Origin: Alkanophaga liquidiphilum
GTDB taxonomy: Archaea; Halobacteriota; Syntropharchaeia; Alkanophagales; B39-G2
NCBI GenBank assembly: GCA_029259535.1
Contig: JAPHEF010000010.1
Coordinates: 1-47,599, forward strand
Direction: 5' to 3'
DNA: 47,599 nucleotides
Within the stretch, counting starts at the first letter, position 1. Each line of letters begins with the position of its first letter. Of this stretch, positions 16,588-25,143 are shown in pieces. The notes beneath the pieces are model-generated. The model searched no databases and was not told the origin of the DNA. It was given only the letters and a program-made list of their open reading frames with translations. A program made the translations under genes and the position numbers.

Positions 16588-17733
16588 ATGAGGAAAGTGC
16601 TCTTATTAGGGTTGTTGTTAATCTTTTTCCTCAGTGGCTCGGTATTCGCGGCATACAGCGACACAGGCGCCTCGCAGCAGCCAACAGTTGCTAAAGCCTC
16701 GGAATACGTAAAGGCGGGCGCTGACATTCTCGTTATAGAGACCGGCCTCGACGTGGAGAACTCGGTGTGCAATGCTTTGGACGAGCTTGGCTATACTTAC
16801 GACTTTTACGATTGGGAGTTATACGACGCACCACCGAGCATTGATTACTCACAATACGACGTGGTGATACAGGCGAGTGACGGCGGCATGGTCTCGGGAA
16901 CGAACATGGATGAGCTTGCAGCTTTCGTCGCCGGCGGCGGCAAACTCATATATCTCGGCGGCAGCTCCTTGAGCAACGTCGTTTCCGACATAGACACTTA
17001 CCTACTCGACGTAGATACTGTCAACTATTACTGGACGACCGTCACGGGCACGCCGCACCTTCAGGTCGTAAATCCCACTCATCCTTTGGCGGCAGGATTG
17101 CCCGCAAGCTATAATTTCGGCGACGTGAGCGCCACTTATTACATGCTAAGGATAACGGACGCTACAGCGACGGTCGTCGCTGAGAACGGCGATGGATACC
17201 CGGCGCTCGTGACGAAAAACATCGGAAGCGGCATCTTGATATGGTTCATAAATTCGCCTGCCGAAGACTACTGGACATGGGCGTCCGATTACACAATCCT
17301 CAAGACGATAATAAGGAACGCCTTGGAATATGGTGCTGCGGCAGAGCCTGAGGTCTCCGTTTCGACAAACACGTGGGAATACTCGCCTGGCGATACTATG
17401 ATAGTCTCTTACGACATAACGAACCCCACGGACAGCGCACTAACTCTCGACATCTACGTAGGTATACCGCAGTTCCGCTTCTGGAGGGAGATAAGCACAT
17501 TGTCAATACCACCGGGCTACGACGGCACGTACAGCATGAGCATATCCGTCGGCAACTGGGGAGGCGCGCCGTTTGCGCTCGTCTGGTATGCGCAACTACG
17601 CAGCGGCGCCGACATCGTGGCTACGGACGCTGCTACCTGCATATACTCGCCCTCGACACTGGCAAAAGCCACAAACATACCACTTACTAACGTCATCAGC
17701 GACCTCGGTTTTACGGAAATCTCAGTTGCTTGA
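16588..17733 (+). CDS. Secreted protein, GATase1/ThuA-like fold plus Ig-like domain
   Basis: This 381-aa exported protein has a clear signal peptide (MRKVLLLGLLLIFFLSGSVF, cleaved after about residue 21). Residues about 45-250 look like a class I glutamine-amidotransferase-like flavodoxin fold (ADILVIETGLDVENSV, YDVVIQASDGGMVSG, FVAGGGKLIYLGG, IWFINSPAEDYW). No catalytic Cys triad is evident. Residues about 255-360 look like a beta-sandwich domain (EVSVSTNTWEYSPGDTMIV...). It is preceded by a near-perfect Shine-Dalgarno AAGGAGGTGA. The cell-surface role is unknown. Confidence 0.65.
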   Translation: MRKVLLLGLLLIFFLSGSVFAAYSDTGASQQPTVAKASEYVKAGADILVIETGLDVENSVCNALDELGYTYDFYDWELYDAPPSIDYSQYDVVIQASDGGMVSGTNMDELAAFVAGGGKLIYLGGSSLSNVVSDIDTYLLDVDTVNYYWTTVTGTPHLQVVNPTHPLAAGLPASYNFGDVSATYYMLRITDATATVVAENGDGYPALVTKNIGSGILIWFINSPAEDYWTWASDYTILKTIIRNALEYGAAAEPEVSVSTNTWEYSPGDTMIVSYDITNPTDSALTLDIYVGIPQFRFWREISTLSIPPGYDGTYSMSISVGNWGGAPFALVWYAQLRSGADIVATDAATCIYSPSTLAKATNIPLTNVISDLGFTEISVA

Positions 17734-17737
17734 AATA

Positions 17738-17776
17738 ACTTTTTTTATTTTTTCCATCTTGTTTTTTCCAATTTTG
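17738..17776 (+). terminator. T-rich terminator
   Basis: Several T-runs (CTTTTTTTATTTTTTCC and TTGTTTTTTCC) directly follow the secreted-protein stop codon. U-rich tracts of this kind terminate archaeal transcription. The convergent nitroreductase ends just beyond. Confidence 0.6.
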
Positions 17777-17777
17777 A

Positions 17778-18347
17778 CTAAAGCTCTCTTGCATACCCGA
17801 CGGGCATGACGTAGAGCGGGCGGTGCATTTTCGGCAAGTTTAGGACCGATGAGACCTCGTCATCATAAAAGGCGCCTATTGCTACGGTTCCGAGCCCCAA
17901 AGCTTCGCACTGTAAGTATATATTCTGACCGGCGTGCCCCACTTCCATCAAAACGTATCTGATGCCACGCTCGCCGTATCTTCGGGTCGTCCGCTCGTAT
18001 TCGGCAGCGATGACAAACGAAACCGGCGCCTCGGCGATGAACATCTGGTGGAGGCAGGCGCTAGCAAGCTCTAATCGTAAGTCACCAGGCTTATGCAACG
18101 TTATCCTGCCTATTTCGCAACGGTAGACGCCGGCGTCTGCACCCTCAACGCAGTCTTTCCCGATGACGGCATATAACTCCAAGGGGTAAAGGGCGCCCGC
18201 CGACGGTATTTTCTTCGCTGCCCATATAAGTTGGGAGAGCTGCGCCGCCGTCAGGCTGCGCACGCTGAACCGCCGACGAGATTTTCTCTTGCGTATTGCT
18301 TCCTCTAAGAAAATCTTCCCCTCCCTTTGTGGCTCAGGCAGCAACAT
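17778..18347 (-). CDS. SagB/nitroreductase-like flavoprotein
   Basis: This 189-aa FMN-dependent oxidoreductase has the SagB-type start IRKRKSRRRFSVRSLTAAQL, the PSAGALYPLELY segment, LMEVGHAGQNIYLQ in the middle and LGLGTVAIGAF...NLPKMHRPLYVMPVGYA at the end. SagB enzymes oxidise azolines in peptide natural products, but many stand-alone homologues have other or unknown roles. It lies divergently next to a PqqD-like RRE protein, which makes a peptide-modification link possible. No cyclodehydratase or precursor gene is obvious nearby. Confidence 0.78.
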   Translation of the reverse strand: MLLPEPQREGKIFLEEAIRKRKSRRRFSVRSLTAAQLSQLIWAAKKIPSAGALYPLELYAVIGKDCVEGADAGVYRCEIGRITLHKPGDLRLELASACLHQMFIAEAPVSFVIAAEYERTTRRYGERGIRYVLMEVGHAGQNIYLQCEALGLGTVAIGAFYDDEVSSVLNLPKMHRPLYVMPVGYAREL

Positions 18348-18396
18348 ATACTAAACTTAGGGCTAGGATAATAAGTGTTGGGTATGAAAGAAAATT

Positions 18397-18441
18397 TTTA
18401 AATAGGAAGGTTGGAGGATTAGTGGTAGTGCCCAACTCCAA
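18397..18441 (+). promoter_or_regulatory. TATA element and leader hairpin for the PqqD-like gene
   Basis: TTTAAATA at 18397-18404 would start transcription near 18426. An inverted repeat TTGGAG (18411-18416) with CTCCAA (18436-18441) spans the start site region. It could be an operator or a short 5' hairpin. This is based on spacing and symmetry only. Confidence 0.35.
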
Positions 18442-18470
18442 AGCGATCTATTGCTAAGAGGTGTGTGAAT

Positions 18471-18770
18471 ATGATGGAGGAAAATAAGAAGCCCAAGCTC
18501 AAAGATACGTTTAGCATAGAAGAGAAAGCGAAATACATAACGAGAGAGAGTGAGACCGGGATAATAGTGATGGACGTTAGGAAGGGGAAGCTTTACGAGG
18601 CGAACGAGGTTGGTTCTTTGATAGTGAAGATGTGCGACGGCGAGCACACGGTCAAGGACATAGAAGATGCAATCTGTGCGGAATACGACGTTGACCGTGA
18701 GACTTTGAAGAAGGACGTTGCGGAGTTCCTGAAGAAGATGAAGGAGTTCCGTATGATAAAGTATGTGTGA
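18471..18770 (+). CDS. PqqD-like RRE domain protein
   Basis: This 99-aa protein has the winged-helix PqqD fold used as a RiPP recognition element. It shows a beta-strand core YITRESETGIIVMDVRKGKL, YEANEVGSLIVKMCDGEHTV and the helix DIEDAICAEYDVDRETLKKD. The frame opens at GTG 18465, but ATG 18471 follows GAGGTG with correct spacing. RRE proteins bind leader peptides and present them to modifying enzymes. No radical SAM partner is adjacent; the divergent SagB-like gene is the only candidate. The family also includes orphan members of unknown function. Confidence 0.72.
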   Translation: MMEENKKPKLKDTFSIEEKAKYITRESETGIIVMDVRKGKLYEANEVGSLIVKMCDGEHTVKDIEDAICAEYDVDRETLKKDVAEFLKKMKEFRMIKYV

Positions 18771-18771
18771 C

Positions 18772-18935
18772 GCACCGTTACCCTCCTCTCGACGGTGCGA
18801 TTGAAGTTCGTGGACGCCTCTTCCACCGTGCGTGGATGCATCCCCTTTAAGGGGTGCGTTCATTTCAAAGGAGCATTGATCTTCAGCTCTGAGGGTAAGT
18901 CTTAGCCATGAGTGTTGAGGTCGAAGCTTACCCTC
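18772..18935. other. Structured intergenic region downstream of the PqqD-like gene
   Basis: Three inverted repeats lie within 165 bp. They are GCACCGT (18772-18778) with ACGGTGC (18792-18798); CCCCTTTAAGGGG (18842-18854), extended by GCA/TGC with one bulge; and GAGGGTAAG (18891-18899) with CTTACCCTC (18927-18935). The first could be a terminator, although no T-run follows. Together they suggest a structured RNA or an IS-end relic. No known RNA family was recognised. Confidence 0.4.
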
Positions 18936-18970
18936 GCACGCAACTCAGCTCGAACATCTGCCGCCGTTAA
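18908..18970 (+). CDS. Possible 20-aa peptide, unrecognised
   Basis: ATG 18908 opens a short frame beginning MSVEVEAYPRTQLSS and ending at TAA 18968-18970, with one Cys near its end. It overlaps the GAGGGTAAG inverted repeat. It could be a truncated gene start, a tiny peptide or chance. No Shine-Dalgarno is evident. It is listed because it is the only peptide-sized frame next to the RRE protein. Confidence 0.15.
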   Translation: MSVEVEAYPRTQLSSNICRR

Positions 18971-19044
18971 GACCCTGAAACGGATTTAGTGTAAGTATTG
19001 ATAGTAGGCAAGTATTCTTAAGATATCAAAAGAATAATTGGATA

Positions 19045-20118
19045 ATGGGTGTGGACATAGGCAGTCTTTTCGTGCCTAAAGAGCTGAGTCTTGGGAGCCT
19101 CGCCGGTAGGGTTGTGGCGGTAGATGCTTATAATACCCTTTACCAATTCCTCAGCATAATAAGGCAACCCGACGGCACGCCCCTCATGGATTCAAAGGGC
19201 AGAATCACATCCCATCTCTCAGGTTTGATATACCGAACATCTAATCTTGTGGAGTCAGGAATAAAGTTAGTGTTCGTCTTCGACGGCGAGCCGCACAGGC
19301 TGAAGGCAGAAACCCTCCAAAAGCGGGCGGCGCACCGAGAAGAAGCTCGACGGCTTTGGGAAGAACTCAAAGAAGTAGCGCCTGAAGAAGCTTTCAAATA
19401 TGCACAGGCGTCGGCGAAGGTCGATGAAGCCATAATACGGGATGCAAAGACGCTCCTCGGCTATATGGGCATACCGTGCGTGCAGGCGCCCTCGGAGGGG
19501 GAAGCACAGGCGGCTCACATCGTGCGGCGGGGCGACGCTGACTATGTGGCGTCGCAGGACTACGACTCTTTGCTATTCGGCGCCCCTCTCCTCGTCAGAA
19601 ACCTGAGCATCAGTAGGAAAAGAAAACTGCCGTCAGGACGGCGTGTTGAAATAAGTCCTGAGCTTATAGAGCTGAGTCAGCTCGAAAAGCTCGGCATCAC
19701 AAGAGTGCAACTCGTGGACATTGCTATCCTCATAGGCACCGACTTCAACGACGGCATTAAGGGCATTGGCGCAAAGAAGGCGCTCAAGCTGATAAAGGAG
19801 CACGGGAGCCTCGAAGCCGCCCTCTCCGCAATCGGCAAGGAAATCGAAGACTACGAGGAGGTGCGTCGCATCTTCTTGGAGCCGGACGTGACCGATGACT
19901 ACAAGCTTGCGTGGGCAGTGCCTGACGAGGATGCAATAAAAAGGTTCCTGTGCGACGAGCACGACTTCTCGGAGGAACGTGTCGAAAAGGCAATTGAAAA
20001 GCTAAAGGGCGGCGCCGCCGAGCGCAGTGGGGCTGAGCGGAGGAAAAGGGCAAAAGCGAGGGGAAAAATGACTGCGGAGGTTGAGCGGGGACAGACGAGG
20101 ATAGACCAATGGTTCTGA
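19045..20118 (+). CDS. fen: Flap endonuclease 1
   Basis: This 357-aa structure-specific nuclease removes 5' flaps in lagging-strand synthesis and repair. The N-domain starts MGVDIGSLFVPKE with VVAVDAYNTLYQFL. Metal ligands are visible in LVFVFDGEP, QAPSEGEAQAAHI and VASQDYDSLLFG. The helix-hairpin-helix region includes LIGTDFNDGIKGIGAKKAL. The last residues, QTRIDQWF, form a PCNA-interacting motif. Length and order are normal for archaeal FEN1. It is apparently monocistronic, with a TATA-like stretch near 19020. Confidence 0.97.
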   Translation: MGVDIGSLFVPKELSLGSLAGRVVAVDAYNTLYQFLSIIRQPDGTPLMDSKGRITSHLSGLIYRTSNLVESGIKLVFVFDGEPHRLKAETLQKRAAHREEARRLWEELKEVAPEEAFKYAQASAKVDEAIIRDAKTLLGYMGIPCVQAPSEGEAQAAHIVRRGDADYVASQDYDSLLFGAPLLVRNLSISRKRKLPSGRRVEISPELIELSQLEKLGITRVQLVDIAILIGTDFNDGIKGIGAKKALKLIKEHGSLEAALSAIGKEIEDYEEVRRIFLEPDVTDDYKLAWAVPDEDAIKRFLCDEHDFSEERVEKAIEKLKGGAAERSGAERRKRAKARGKMTAEVERGQTRIDQWF

Positions 20119-20151
20119 CGGCGGCATATTGTAGAGCGGCGTAGGTGTGCT

Positions 20152-20934
20152 CTAAGGCGCCTTTAGCAGCTTATGGACCTGCGGTATGGCCATTACCCTG
20201 TCCTTGAAGAACTCACCTGCGGCTTCTGAAAATCCGTATAGGTCGCTTGCTGAGAGTTTAATTCCGTTAGGCGAGGTGACGGGCTGTATGACGAAGTAAA
20301 AGTTCGGGGCGGCAGTTGCAAACTCGGAAATGTCCTCACAGAGCTTCTTCACATCGCCTAAGTCCCCCTTCCCAAGCACCACTACTTTCACTATGGTCTC
20401 AACTCCGCTTTCTATTGCGATTCTGACGCATTTAAGCTCGTTTTCGTAGAGGTTTTCGTAGCCTTCGTCGCTGGGGAGGTGCTCACGCAACTTTACATCA
20501 ATAGCAGCGAAGTCGAAGAGCTTGATGACGTTGCTGAGGCGTTCCGCCGAGAACCCATTTGTCTCTAAATACGTGCTCAATCCCCTCTCTCTTAAGGACT
20601 TTGCGACTGCCACCACGAAAGCATCTTGGAGCAGTGGCTCGCCGCCGGTGAAGGAGACGCTGTGGACGTCAGGTGTCAGGAGGCGACGCACGCTGTCAGC
20701 GACCTGCGTCACGCTCAGCGGGTTTTTCACCTCTCGTCTCTCGCCGGAGTGGAATTCGATGCTGCAGAGCTTCGTATGCTCCTTGGCGTAGGGCGTGTCG
20801 CAGTAAACACAGTTCAGATTGCAGCCCGCAAACCGCACGAATATTTGGCGGCGTCCGACGTAGGGGCCCTCGCCCTGGAACGAGCTGAAAATTTCAGCCA
20901 CGTAGCCCTTAGGACCCAGTCGTAGGAATTCCAT
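20152..20934 (-). CDS. queE: 7-carboxy-7-deazaguanine synthase (radical SAM)
   Basis: This 260-aa radical SAM enzyme makes CDG, an intermediate for archaeosine/queuosine-type deazaguanines in tRNA. It begins with the family segment YVAEIFSSFQGEGPYVGRRQ, followed by the cluster motif FAGCNLNCVYCDTPYA (CX3CX2C) and SFTGGEPLLQ for SAM binding. The C-terminal FVIQPVT is also typical. The start overlaps the end of the AOR gene by 26 nt, so it is probably the last gene of that operon. It should not be read as the NrdG activase. Confidence 0.9.
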   Translation of the reverse strand: MEFLRLGPKGYVAEIFSSFQGEGPYVGRRQIFVRFAGCNLNCVYCDTPYAKEHTKLCSIEFHSGERREVKNPLSVTQVADSVRRLLTPDVHSVSFTGGEPLLQDAFVVAVAKSLRERGLSTYLETNGFSAERLSNVIKLFDFAAIDVKLREHLPSDEGYENLYENELKCVRIAIESGVETIVKVVVLGKGDLGDVKKLCEDISEFATAAPNFYFVIQPVTSPNGIKLSASDLYGFSEAAGEFFKDRVMAIPQVHKLLKAP

Positions 20935-22651
20935 CGGCGCCCCACCCCCGTAAGTGGTAGTATTCTTGGAGAGCCTTTTTAAACGCCCTCTCGTCCAAGC
21001 TCTCGAAAAACCGCCTCGGAAGCGTGTCTTCGAGCCGTCTTAAATGCTTTAAGTTGAACATGCGCTCCAAACCCCAGATTCGCTCACCGATGTTTAGCAC
21101 GTCTTCTGCCTTATAATCGGAGGCGGTTACTGCACTTAAAAGCTTTGCGTATTCTTCCTCGCTCAACGCAAACGACGAGAACTTGCACAGCACGAAAGAG
21201 TCTATAGCGGCGGCGAGGTTTTGGAAGATGATGACGAGCGCCGCCTTCCCGTCGAACGTGAGGCGGTTCACGAGCTTCGGCTTCCCGATGATTTCAGGCG
21301 AAACCATATAGGCTCTGAGATGGCAGCCGCCGCGGTTCGACGTCGCATACGCCAACGCTTGTCCGAAAACGCCACGAGGGTCGTAACCCGGCAACTCCAA
21401 GCCTTTCACGCTCATGCTTACCTCTTTTTTCCCGTATTTTGTTGCGAGCCGTAACGAGCCTTCCGCAAGCTCGGCGCCGACTCCCTCTCGCTCGCCGACG
21501 CTTTTAACGAGCTGCACGATGTCCACGCCCGTGTTCTTGCCAGCATTTGCGTCGGTGGCGTCAAAACGTCCTATTAACTCAAAGTAACACGCAAGCGTCC
21601 CGCCGCACGAAATCGTGTCGATGCCATAGTCATCGCAAAGCTCGTTCGCCTTTATGACCTTTTCGAGGTCGTAGTTGCCGCAGTCCGGACCGAAAGCCCA
21701 AAGCGTTTCGTATTCAGGAATTTTAACGCCTGCTTTCGTGAAGTGCTTGCAAGCAACGAAGCAACCGTAACAGGAGCGGCTCCGCAACTCGTATTTCTCT
21801 CGAATCGTCTCGCCCGACAAATTCTCGGCGGCTTCGAAGAAGCTGCGGCGGAAGTTGAACGTCGGCATGATGCGCATGTAGTTCACGAGGTTAACGAGGG
21901 CTGCCGTCCCGTAGTAGGAAAGCGCTTTCAGCACCGGACTTGCCCGCAACAGTCGCATCACCTCCTCTCTCGCCTCCTTGAACTTTTCGGCGTCGGCGAC
22001 GCCGTTCTGCTTCCACCACGCCTTCCGCTCACGACTGGCACGCACGACGAGCGCCTTCAAGTTTTTAAAGCCCATGACCGCTCCCAGCCCTCCACGCCCG
22101 CAAGCATGACGCATGTCACTCATTATGTTGGCGAATTTCACGAGGCGTTCGCCCGAACGCCCGATGCATGCTACCCTGCTCCCATCTCTGCTTAGCGCTG
22201 CCGTCGTCTCCGCAATATTCTTCCCTTTTAAAAATTCTGCATCCCTTATCTCGCAATGCTCGTCCTCAATTTCCAGATAAACAAGACGCTCGGCACGCCC
22301 ACGCACGATGACAGCGTCGTAGCCTGCAAACTTTAGCTCGACGCCGAAGAAGCCACCAGCGCTGGAATCAAAGACGGTGCCGGTGAGCGGCGACTTCGAG
22401 ATGACGACGTGCCGCCCGGACATCGGCGCCAAGCCCGTGAGCGGACCTACGGCAAAAACCAGCGGGTTTTTATCGCTTAAAGCCCCGAAGATACCGTGCT
22501 TGCGAGAGGCATCGCAGAGAATCTTTACGCCAAGCCCCCTGCCACCTAAGAACTTGCGTGCAGTCTCCACATCGAGCTTTTTCTTCTTTATGTTTTCGTT
22601 GCTGAGGTTAACATCTAAAATTTTAAAACTCCAACCGCCATAATTTTCCAT
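20909..22651 (-). CDS. aor: Aldehyde:ferredoxin oxidoreductase (tungsten enzyme)
   Basis: This 580-aa cytoplasmic enzyme has the AOR fold that binds a tungstopterin and a 4Fe-4S cluster. The N-terminus shows LDVNLSN...KFLGGRGLGVKILCD. Pterin contacts are in AVGPLTGLAPMSGRHVVISK and DSSAGGFFGVELKFAG, and the ACGRGGLGAVMGFKNLKA block is conserved. Cluster Cys lie in SCYGCFVACKH plus a distal Cys near FVLCKFSSF. It interconverts aldehydes and carboxylates with ferredoxin as electron partner; the aldehyde is unknown. It follows the FAD dehydrogenase gene by 47 nt on the same strand. Confidence 0.92.
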   Translation of the reverse strand: MENYGGWSFKILDVNLSNENIKKKKLDVETARKFLGGRGLGVKILCDASRKHGIFGALSDKNPLVFAVGPLTGLAPMSGRHVVISKSPLTGTVFDSSAGGFFGVELKFAGYDAVIVRGRAERLVYLEIEDEHCEIRDAEFLKGKNIAETTAALSRDGSRVACIGRSGERLVKFANIMSDMRHACGRGGLGAVMGFKNLKALVVRASRERKAWWKQNGVADAEKFKEAREEVMRLLRASPVLKALSYYGTAALVNLVNYMRIMPTFNFRRSFFEAAENLSGETIREKYELRSRSCYGCFVACKHFTKAGVKIPEYETLWAFGPDCGNYDLEKVIKANELCDDYGIDTISCGGTLACYFELIGRFDATDANAGKNTGVDIVQLVKSVGEREGVGAELAEGSLRLATKYGKKEVSMSVKGLELPGYDPRGVFGQALAYATSNRGGCHLRAYMVSPEIIGKPKLVNRLTFDGKAALVIIFQNLAAAIDSFVLCKFSSFALSEEEYAKLLSAVTASDYKAEDVLNIGERIWGLERMFNLKHLRRLEDTLPRRFFESLDERAFKKALQEYYHLRGWGADGIPTTGS

Positions 22652-22698
22652 ACTCGTTCCCCTCAGCCGTTACGAACGGGCTTAGAGTCATGGTGCCC

Positions 22699-24093
22699 TC
22701 AACCGATACCTAACTTTTCCTTGATGCCCCAGCCCGCGAGGGCGCCGGTGGAGGCGGCGTTCACGATGTCTCTTGAAAGACCGGCGCCGTCGCCCGCCAC
22801 GAACAAATTTTCGATGGACGTCTCCATGTTCTTGTTCACGTTTATCCTCATTGCATAGAATTTTATTTCGGGAGCGTAAAGGAGCGTGGAGTCGGAGGCG
22901 ACGCCCGGAATCACCTCGTCAAGTTTCTCTAATCCCTCAATAATGTCCATGGTGATGCGGTGCGGGAGCGCCATCGAAATGTCGCCGGGCGTGACGTCAT
23001 TGAGCGTGTTCTGCACCAAATTCCTTTTTATCCGGTCCCAAGTGGAGCGGCGCCCTCTGCGTAAGTCGCCCATCCTTTGGATGAGGGGTTTGCCGCCGCC
23101 GATGGTGGTTGCGAGCATGGCGACCGACCGCCCATAAAGCGTGGTGTTCTCAACTGGTTCTGTAAGCTCGACATGCACGAGGAACGCAAAGTTAGTGTTT
23201 TCTGATTTTTTATTCTTCAGAGAGTGCCCGTTCACGCCAACAAAGCCATCGTAAACCTCTTTCACGACGAAACCATGCTCGTTCGTGCAGAAGGTCCTTG
23301 CAAAGTCGTCGTAACGCTTCGTCCTTATATGGAACTTCGGGTCCCTGTTTATTTTCGTTATGGGGTCCATGATGATGGCAGGCACCTCAACACGCACCCC
23401 AATATCAATGCCGGCGTGCGCCGCCTCTATTCCGTGCTTCTTGACGATTTCTTCCATCCACGCCGCTCCAACCCTCCCGGGGGCGAGAAGCGTGCATTTT
23501 CCCATTACCAAACTTTTTCCGCTCTCGTTCTCGATGACTACGCCCTTACATTTCCCCCCCTCGACAAGTATGTCCACGACGTTAGTGTTTAACAAGAAGT
23601 CAACGCCCTCGCTCCGCAGGTCAGCTTCAAAGTTTTTTATGACAGATTTGGCGTTGTCGGAGCCTATATGTCGTTGGTCTATTTCGACAAACCTCGCGCC
23701 TGCAGACATTGCTCGCCGCTTTAGCTCCTCTATCTCCTCTTTTTCGCCCTTGTAAAGCTCAGGCGGCGCCCCATACTTCAAGAACACGGAATCAACGTAT
23801 CTGACGAGCCACCACCCCAGCTCCTCGTCACCGCAAATCTCCGCAAGGTCGCCGCCGATGTCCGGACGCAAATTCAAAGTGCCGTCCGAGAAAGTCCCGG
23901 CGCCTCCGACGCCGCACATGATGCCGCAGCGCTCGCATCCCACGCAGACGCCAGTCAGCTCCATCGGGCAGTTCCGCTCCTCAACACCTTTTCCCATGTC
24001 AATTATGAGGACGTTTGCTCTGCCCTTGAGCTCATTTGCCGCAAATAGCCCTGCAGGTCCCGCTCCTACAATGATGACATCATATTCTTTCAT
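22699..24093 (-). CDS. FAD-dependent dehydrogenase (COG2509 type)
   Basis: This 464-aa flavoprotein starts with the dinucleotide-binding motif DVIIVGAGPAGLFAANEL. A Cys-rich loop follows, CPMELTGVCVGCERCGIMCG (about residues 42-61), then GVGGAGTFSDGTLNLR. It closes with the FAD-binding block NLFVAGDGAGLSRDIVNAAS. This is the architecture of the uncharacterised FAD-dependent dehydrogenase group. The Cys cluster may hold Fe-S or disulfides. It is the second gene of a four-gene minus-strand run (TIM barrel, this gene, AOR, queE), so it may exchange electrons in the same pathway. Confidence 0.85.
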   Translation of the reverse strand: MKEYDVIIVGAGPAGLFAANELKGRANVLIIDMGKGVEERNCPMELTGVCVGCERCGIMCGVGGAGTFSDGTLNLRPDIGGDLAEICGDEELGWWLVRYVDSVFLKYGAPPELYKGEKEEIEELKRRAMSAGARFVEIDQRHIGSDNAKSVIKNFEADLRSEGVDFLLNTNVVDILVEGGKCKGVVIENESGKSLVMGKCTLLAPGRVGAAWMEEIVKKHGIEAAHAGIDIGVRVEVPAIIMDPITKINRDPKFHIRTKRYDDFARTFCTNEHGFVVKEVYDGFVGVNGHSLKNKKSENTNFAFLVHVELTEPVENTTLYGRSVAMLATTIGGGKPLIQRMGDLRRGRRSTWDRIKRNLVQNTLNDVTPGDISMALPHRITMDIIEGLEKLDEVIPGVASDSTLLYAPEIKFYAMRINVNKNMETSIENLFVAGDGAGLSRDIVNAASTGALAGWGIKEKLGIG

Positions 24094-24120
24094 CTCACGC
24101 TCTCCTTTTTTCCATATACT

Positions 24121-25143
24121 TCAGTAGCAAAAAAGCTTCGCTCGCTTTTGTAAGGTGTATCTGACGAAAGTCAGATTCTCATACAAATCCTCATAGCTAA
24201 CTTCTTTCAGTCTATGCTTGTCTTTCCAAAAGGTCTCGATGAGCATGTATTCGCAGCTACCAAACATTTTCAGAATTTCGGGGATGTCTAGCTCGCCCCG
24301 TCCGAGCGAGATGTGGTCTTGCAGCCGTATGTCCACGCTCGGCACGCCACGCTCGAAGCCCCCGCTGACCGTTGCGCAGTCGTGGAGGTGCACGACTAAA
24401 ACTTTGCCCCCAAAGCGGGAGAGCCAAGATTCAAGGTAAATCAGAGCTTTTTCTTTCAGTTCGCCTGCCGAGCTGCCAGCGTCGGCGTGCGTTGCAACCA
24501 CAGACCGTTGCGCAGTCGTTTTCGTCGTAGCATTCGTAGTTTTCGTTGCCGCGGCCGTTGTTTTTTTGGCAGCACTCCATTTCTCATGTGCAGTTTCTGC
24601 GAGGATGGCGTGCCCGACGTCGAAGGTGAGCCAAAGGTTTTCGAAATTAAGCGCTTCGGCGAGAAGGTCAGCGTGCTCAAGCGGTACGAACACGTTTTCC
24701 ACGCATGCAGGGAAACCCAAACTCCCGCAGGCGTCCGCAATCTCCCTACACGCCGCCAGCCCGCACTCCTTAATCCGCTCACGGACGTCTTTAAAGAAGT
24801 GTGTCGAAACTCGGAACGTAGTATGGAAATTGAAGTATAGCGGCTCGAAGGCGGCGGCGAACTCTACACTCCTCAACATGACCTTAAGGCTAGCTTCAAA
24901 TATTTCCGGACGTGGTTGCGCAACGAAAATGTCCAATGGAGCGTGGAACGCTACGTTCATCCCCAAGTCCCGCAGGAGTGCCTTCAAGGATGCTTTTGCG
25001 GCGGCGTTCATGCATCCTGGGAGCGGGTAGTCGAGAGCAAGCTCGAAATAGTCGAAGCCGATGCTATGAAGCTTCCGCACCGCCGCCTCGAACGGGCGGT
25101 CCCCATACCAGACCGTCGTGCCGAGCTGCATCTGCTCATTCAT
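24121..25143 (-). CDS. Xylose isomerase-like TIM barrel protein with Thr-rich insert
   Basis: This 340-aa protein of the sugar phosphate isomerase/epimerase (AP endonuclease 2) superfamily shows LGTTVWYGDRPFEAAVRKL, FDYFELALDYPLPG, VAFHAPLDIFVAQP, CVENVFVPLEHADLLAEAL, WLTFDVGHAI and VLVVHLHDCATVSGG. These beta-strand ends carry the usual His, Glu and Asp metal ligands. Between about residues 185 and 230 lies a low-complexity Lys/Thr/Ala stretch (AAKKTTAAATKTTNATTK) that breaks the barrel order and is likely a loop insertion by repeat expansion. First gene of the AOR operon. The substrate is unknown. Confidence 0.75.
   Translation of the reverse strand: MNEQMQLGTTVWYGDRPFEAAVRKLHSIGFDYFELALDYPLPGCMNAAAKASLKALLRDLGMNVAFHAPLDIFVAQPRPEIFEASLKVMLRSVEFAAAFEPLYFNFHTTFRVSTHFFKDVRERIKECGLAACREIADACGSLGFPACVENVFVPLEHADLLAEALNFENLWLTFDVGHAILAETAHEKWSAAKKTTAAATKTTNATTKTTAQRSVVATHADAGSSAGELKEKALIYLESWLSRFGGKVLVVHLHDCATVSGGFERGVPSVDIRLQDHISLGRGELDIPEILKMFGSCEYMLIETFWKDKHRLKEVSYEDLYENLTFVRYTLQKRAKLFCY

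Noticed and set aside
20152..20934. Radical SAM protein as the NrdG activase for NrdD
   Set aside because: The EIFSSFQGEGPYVGRRQ start and CX3CX2C layout are those of QueE, and it is in a different operon 8 kb away.
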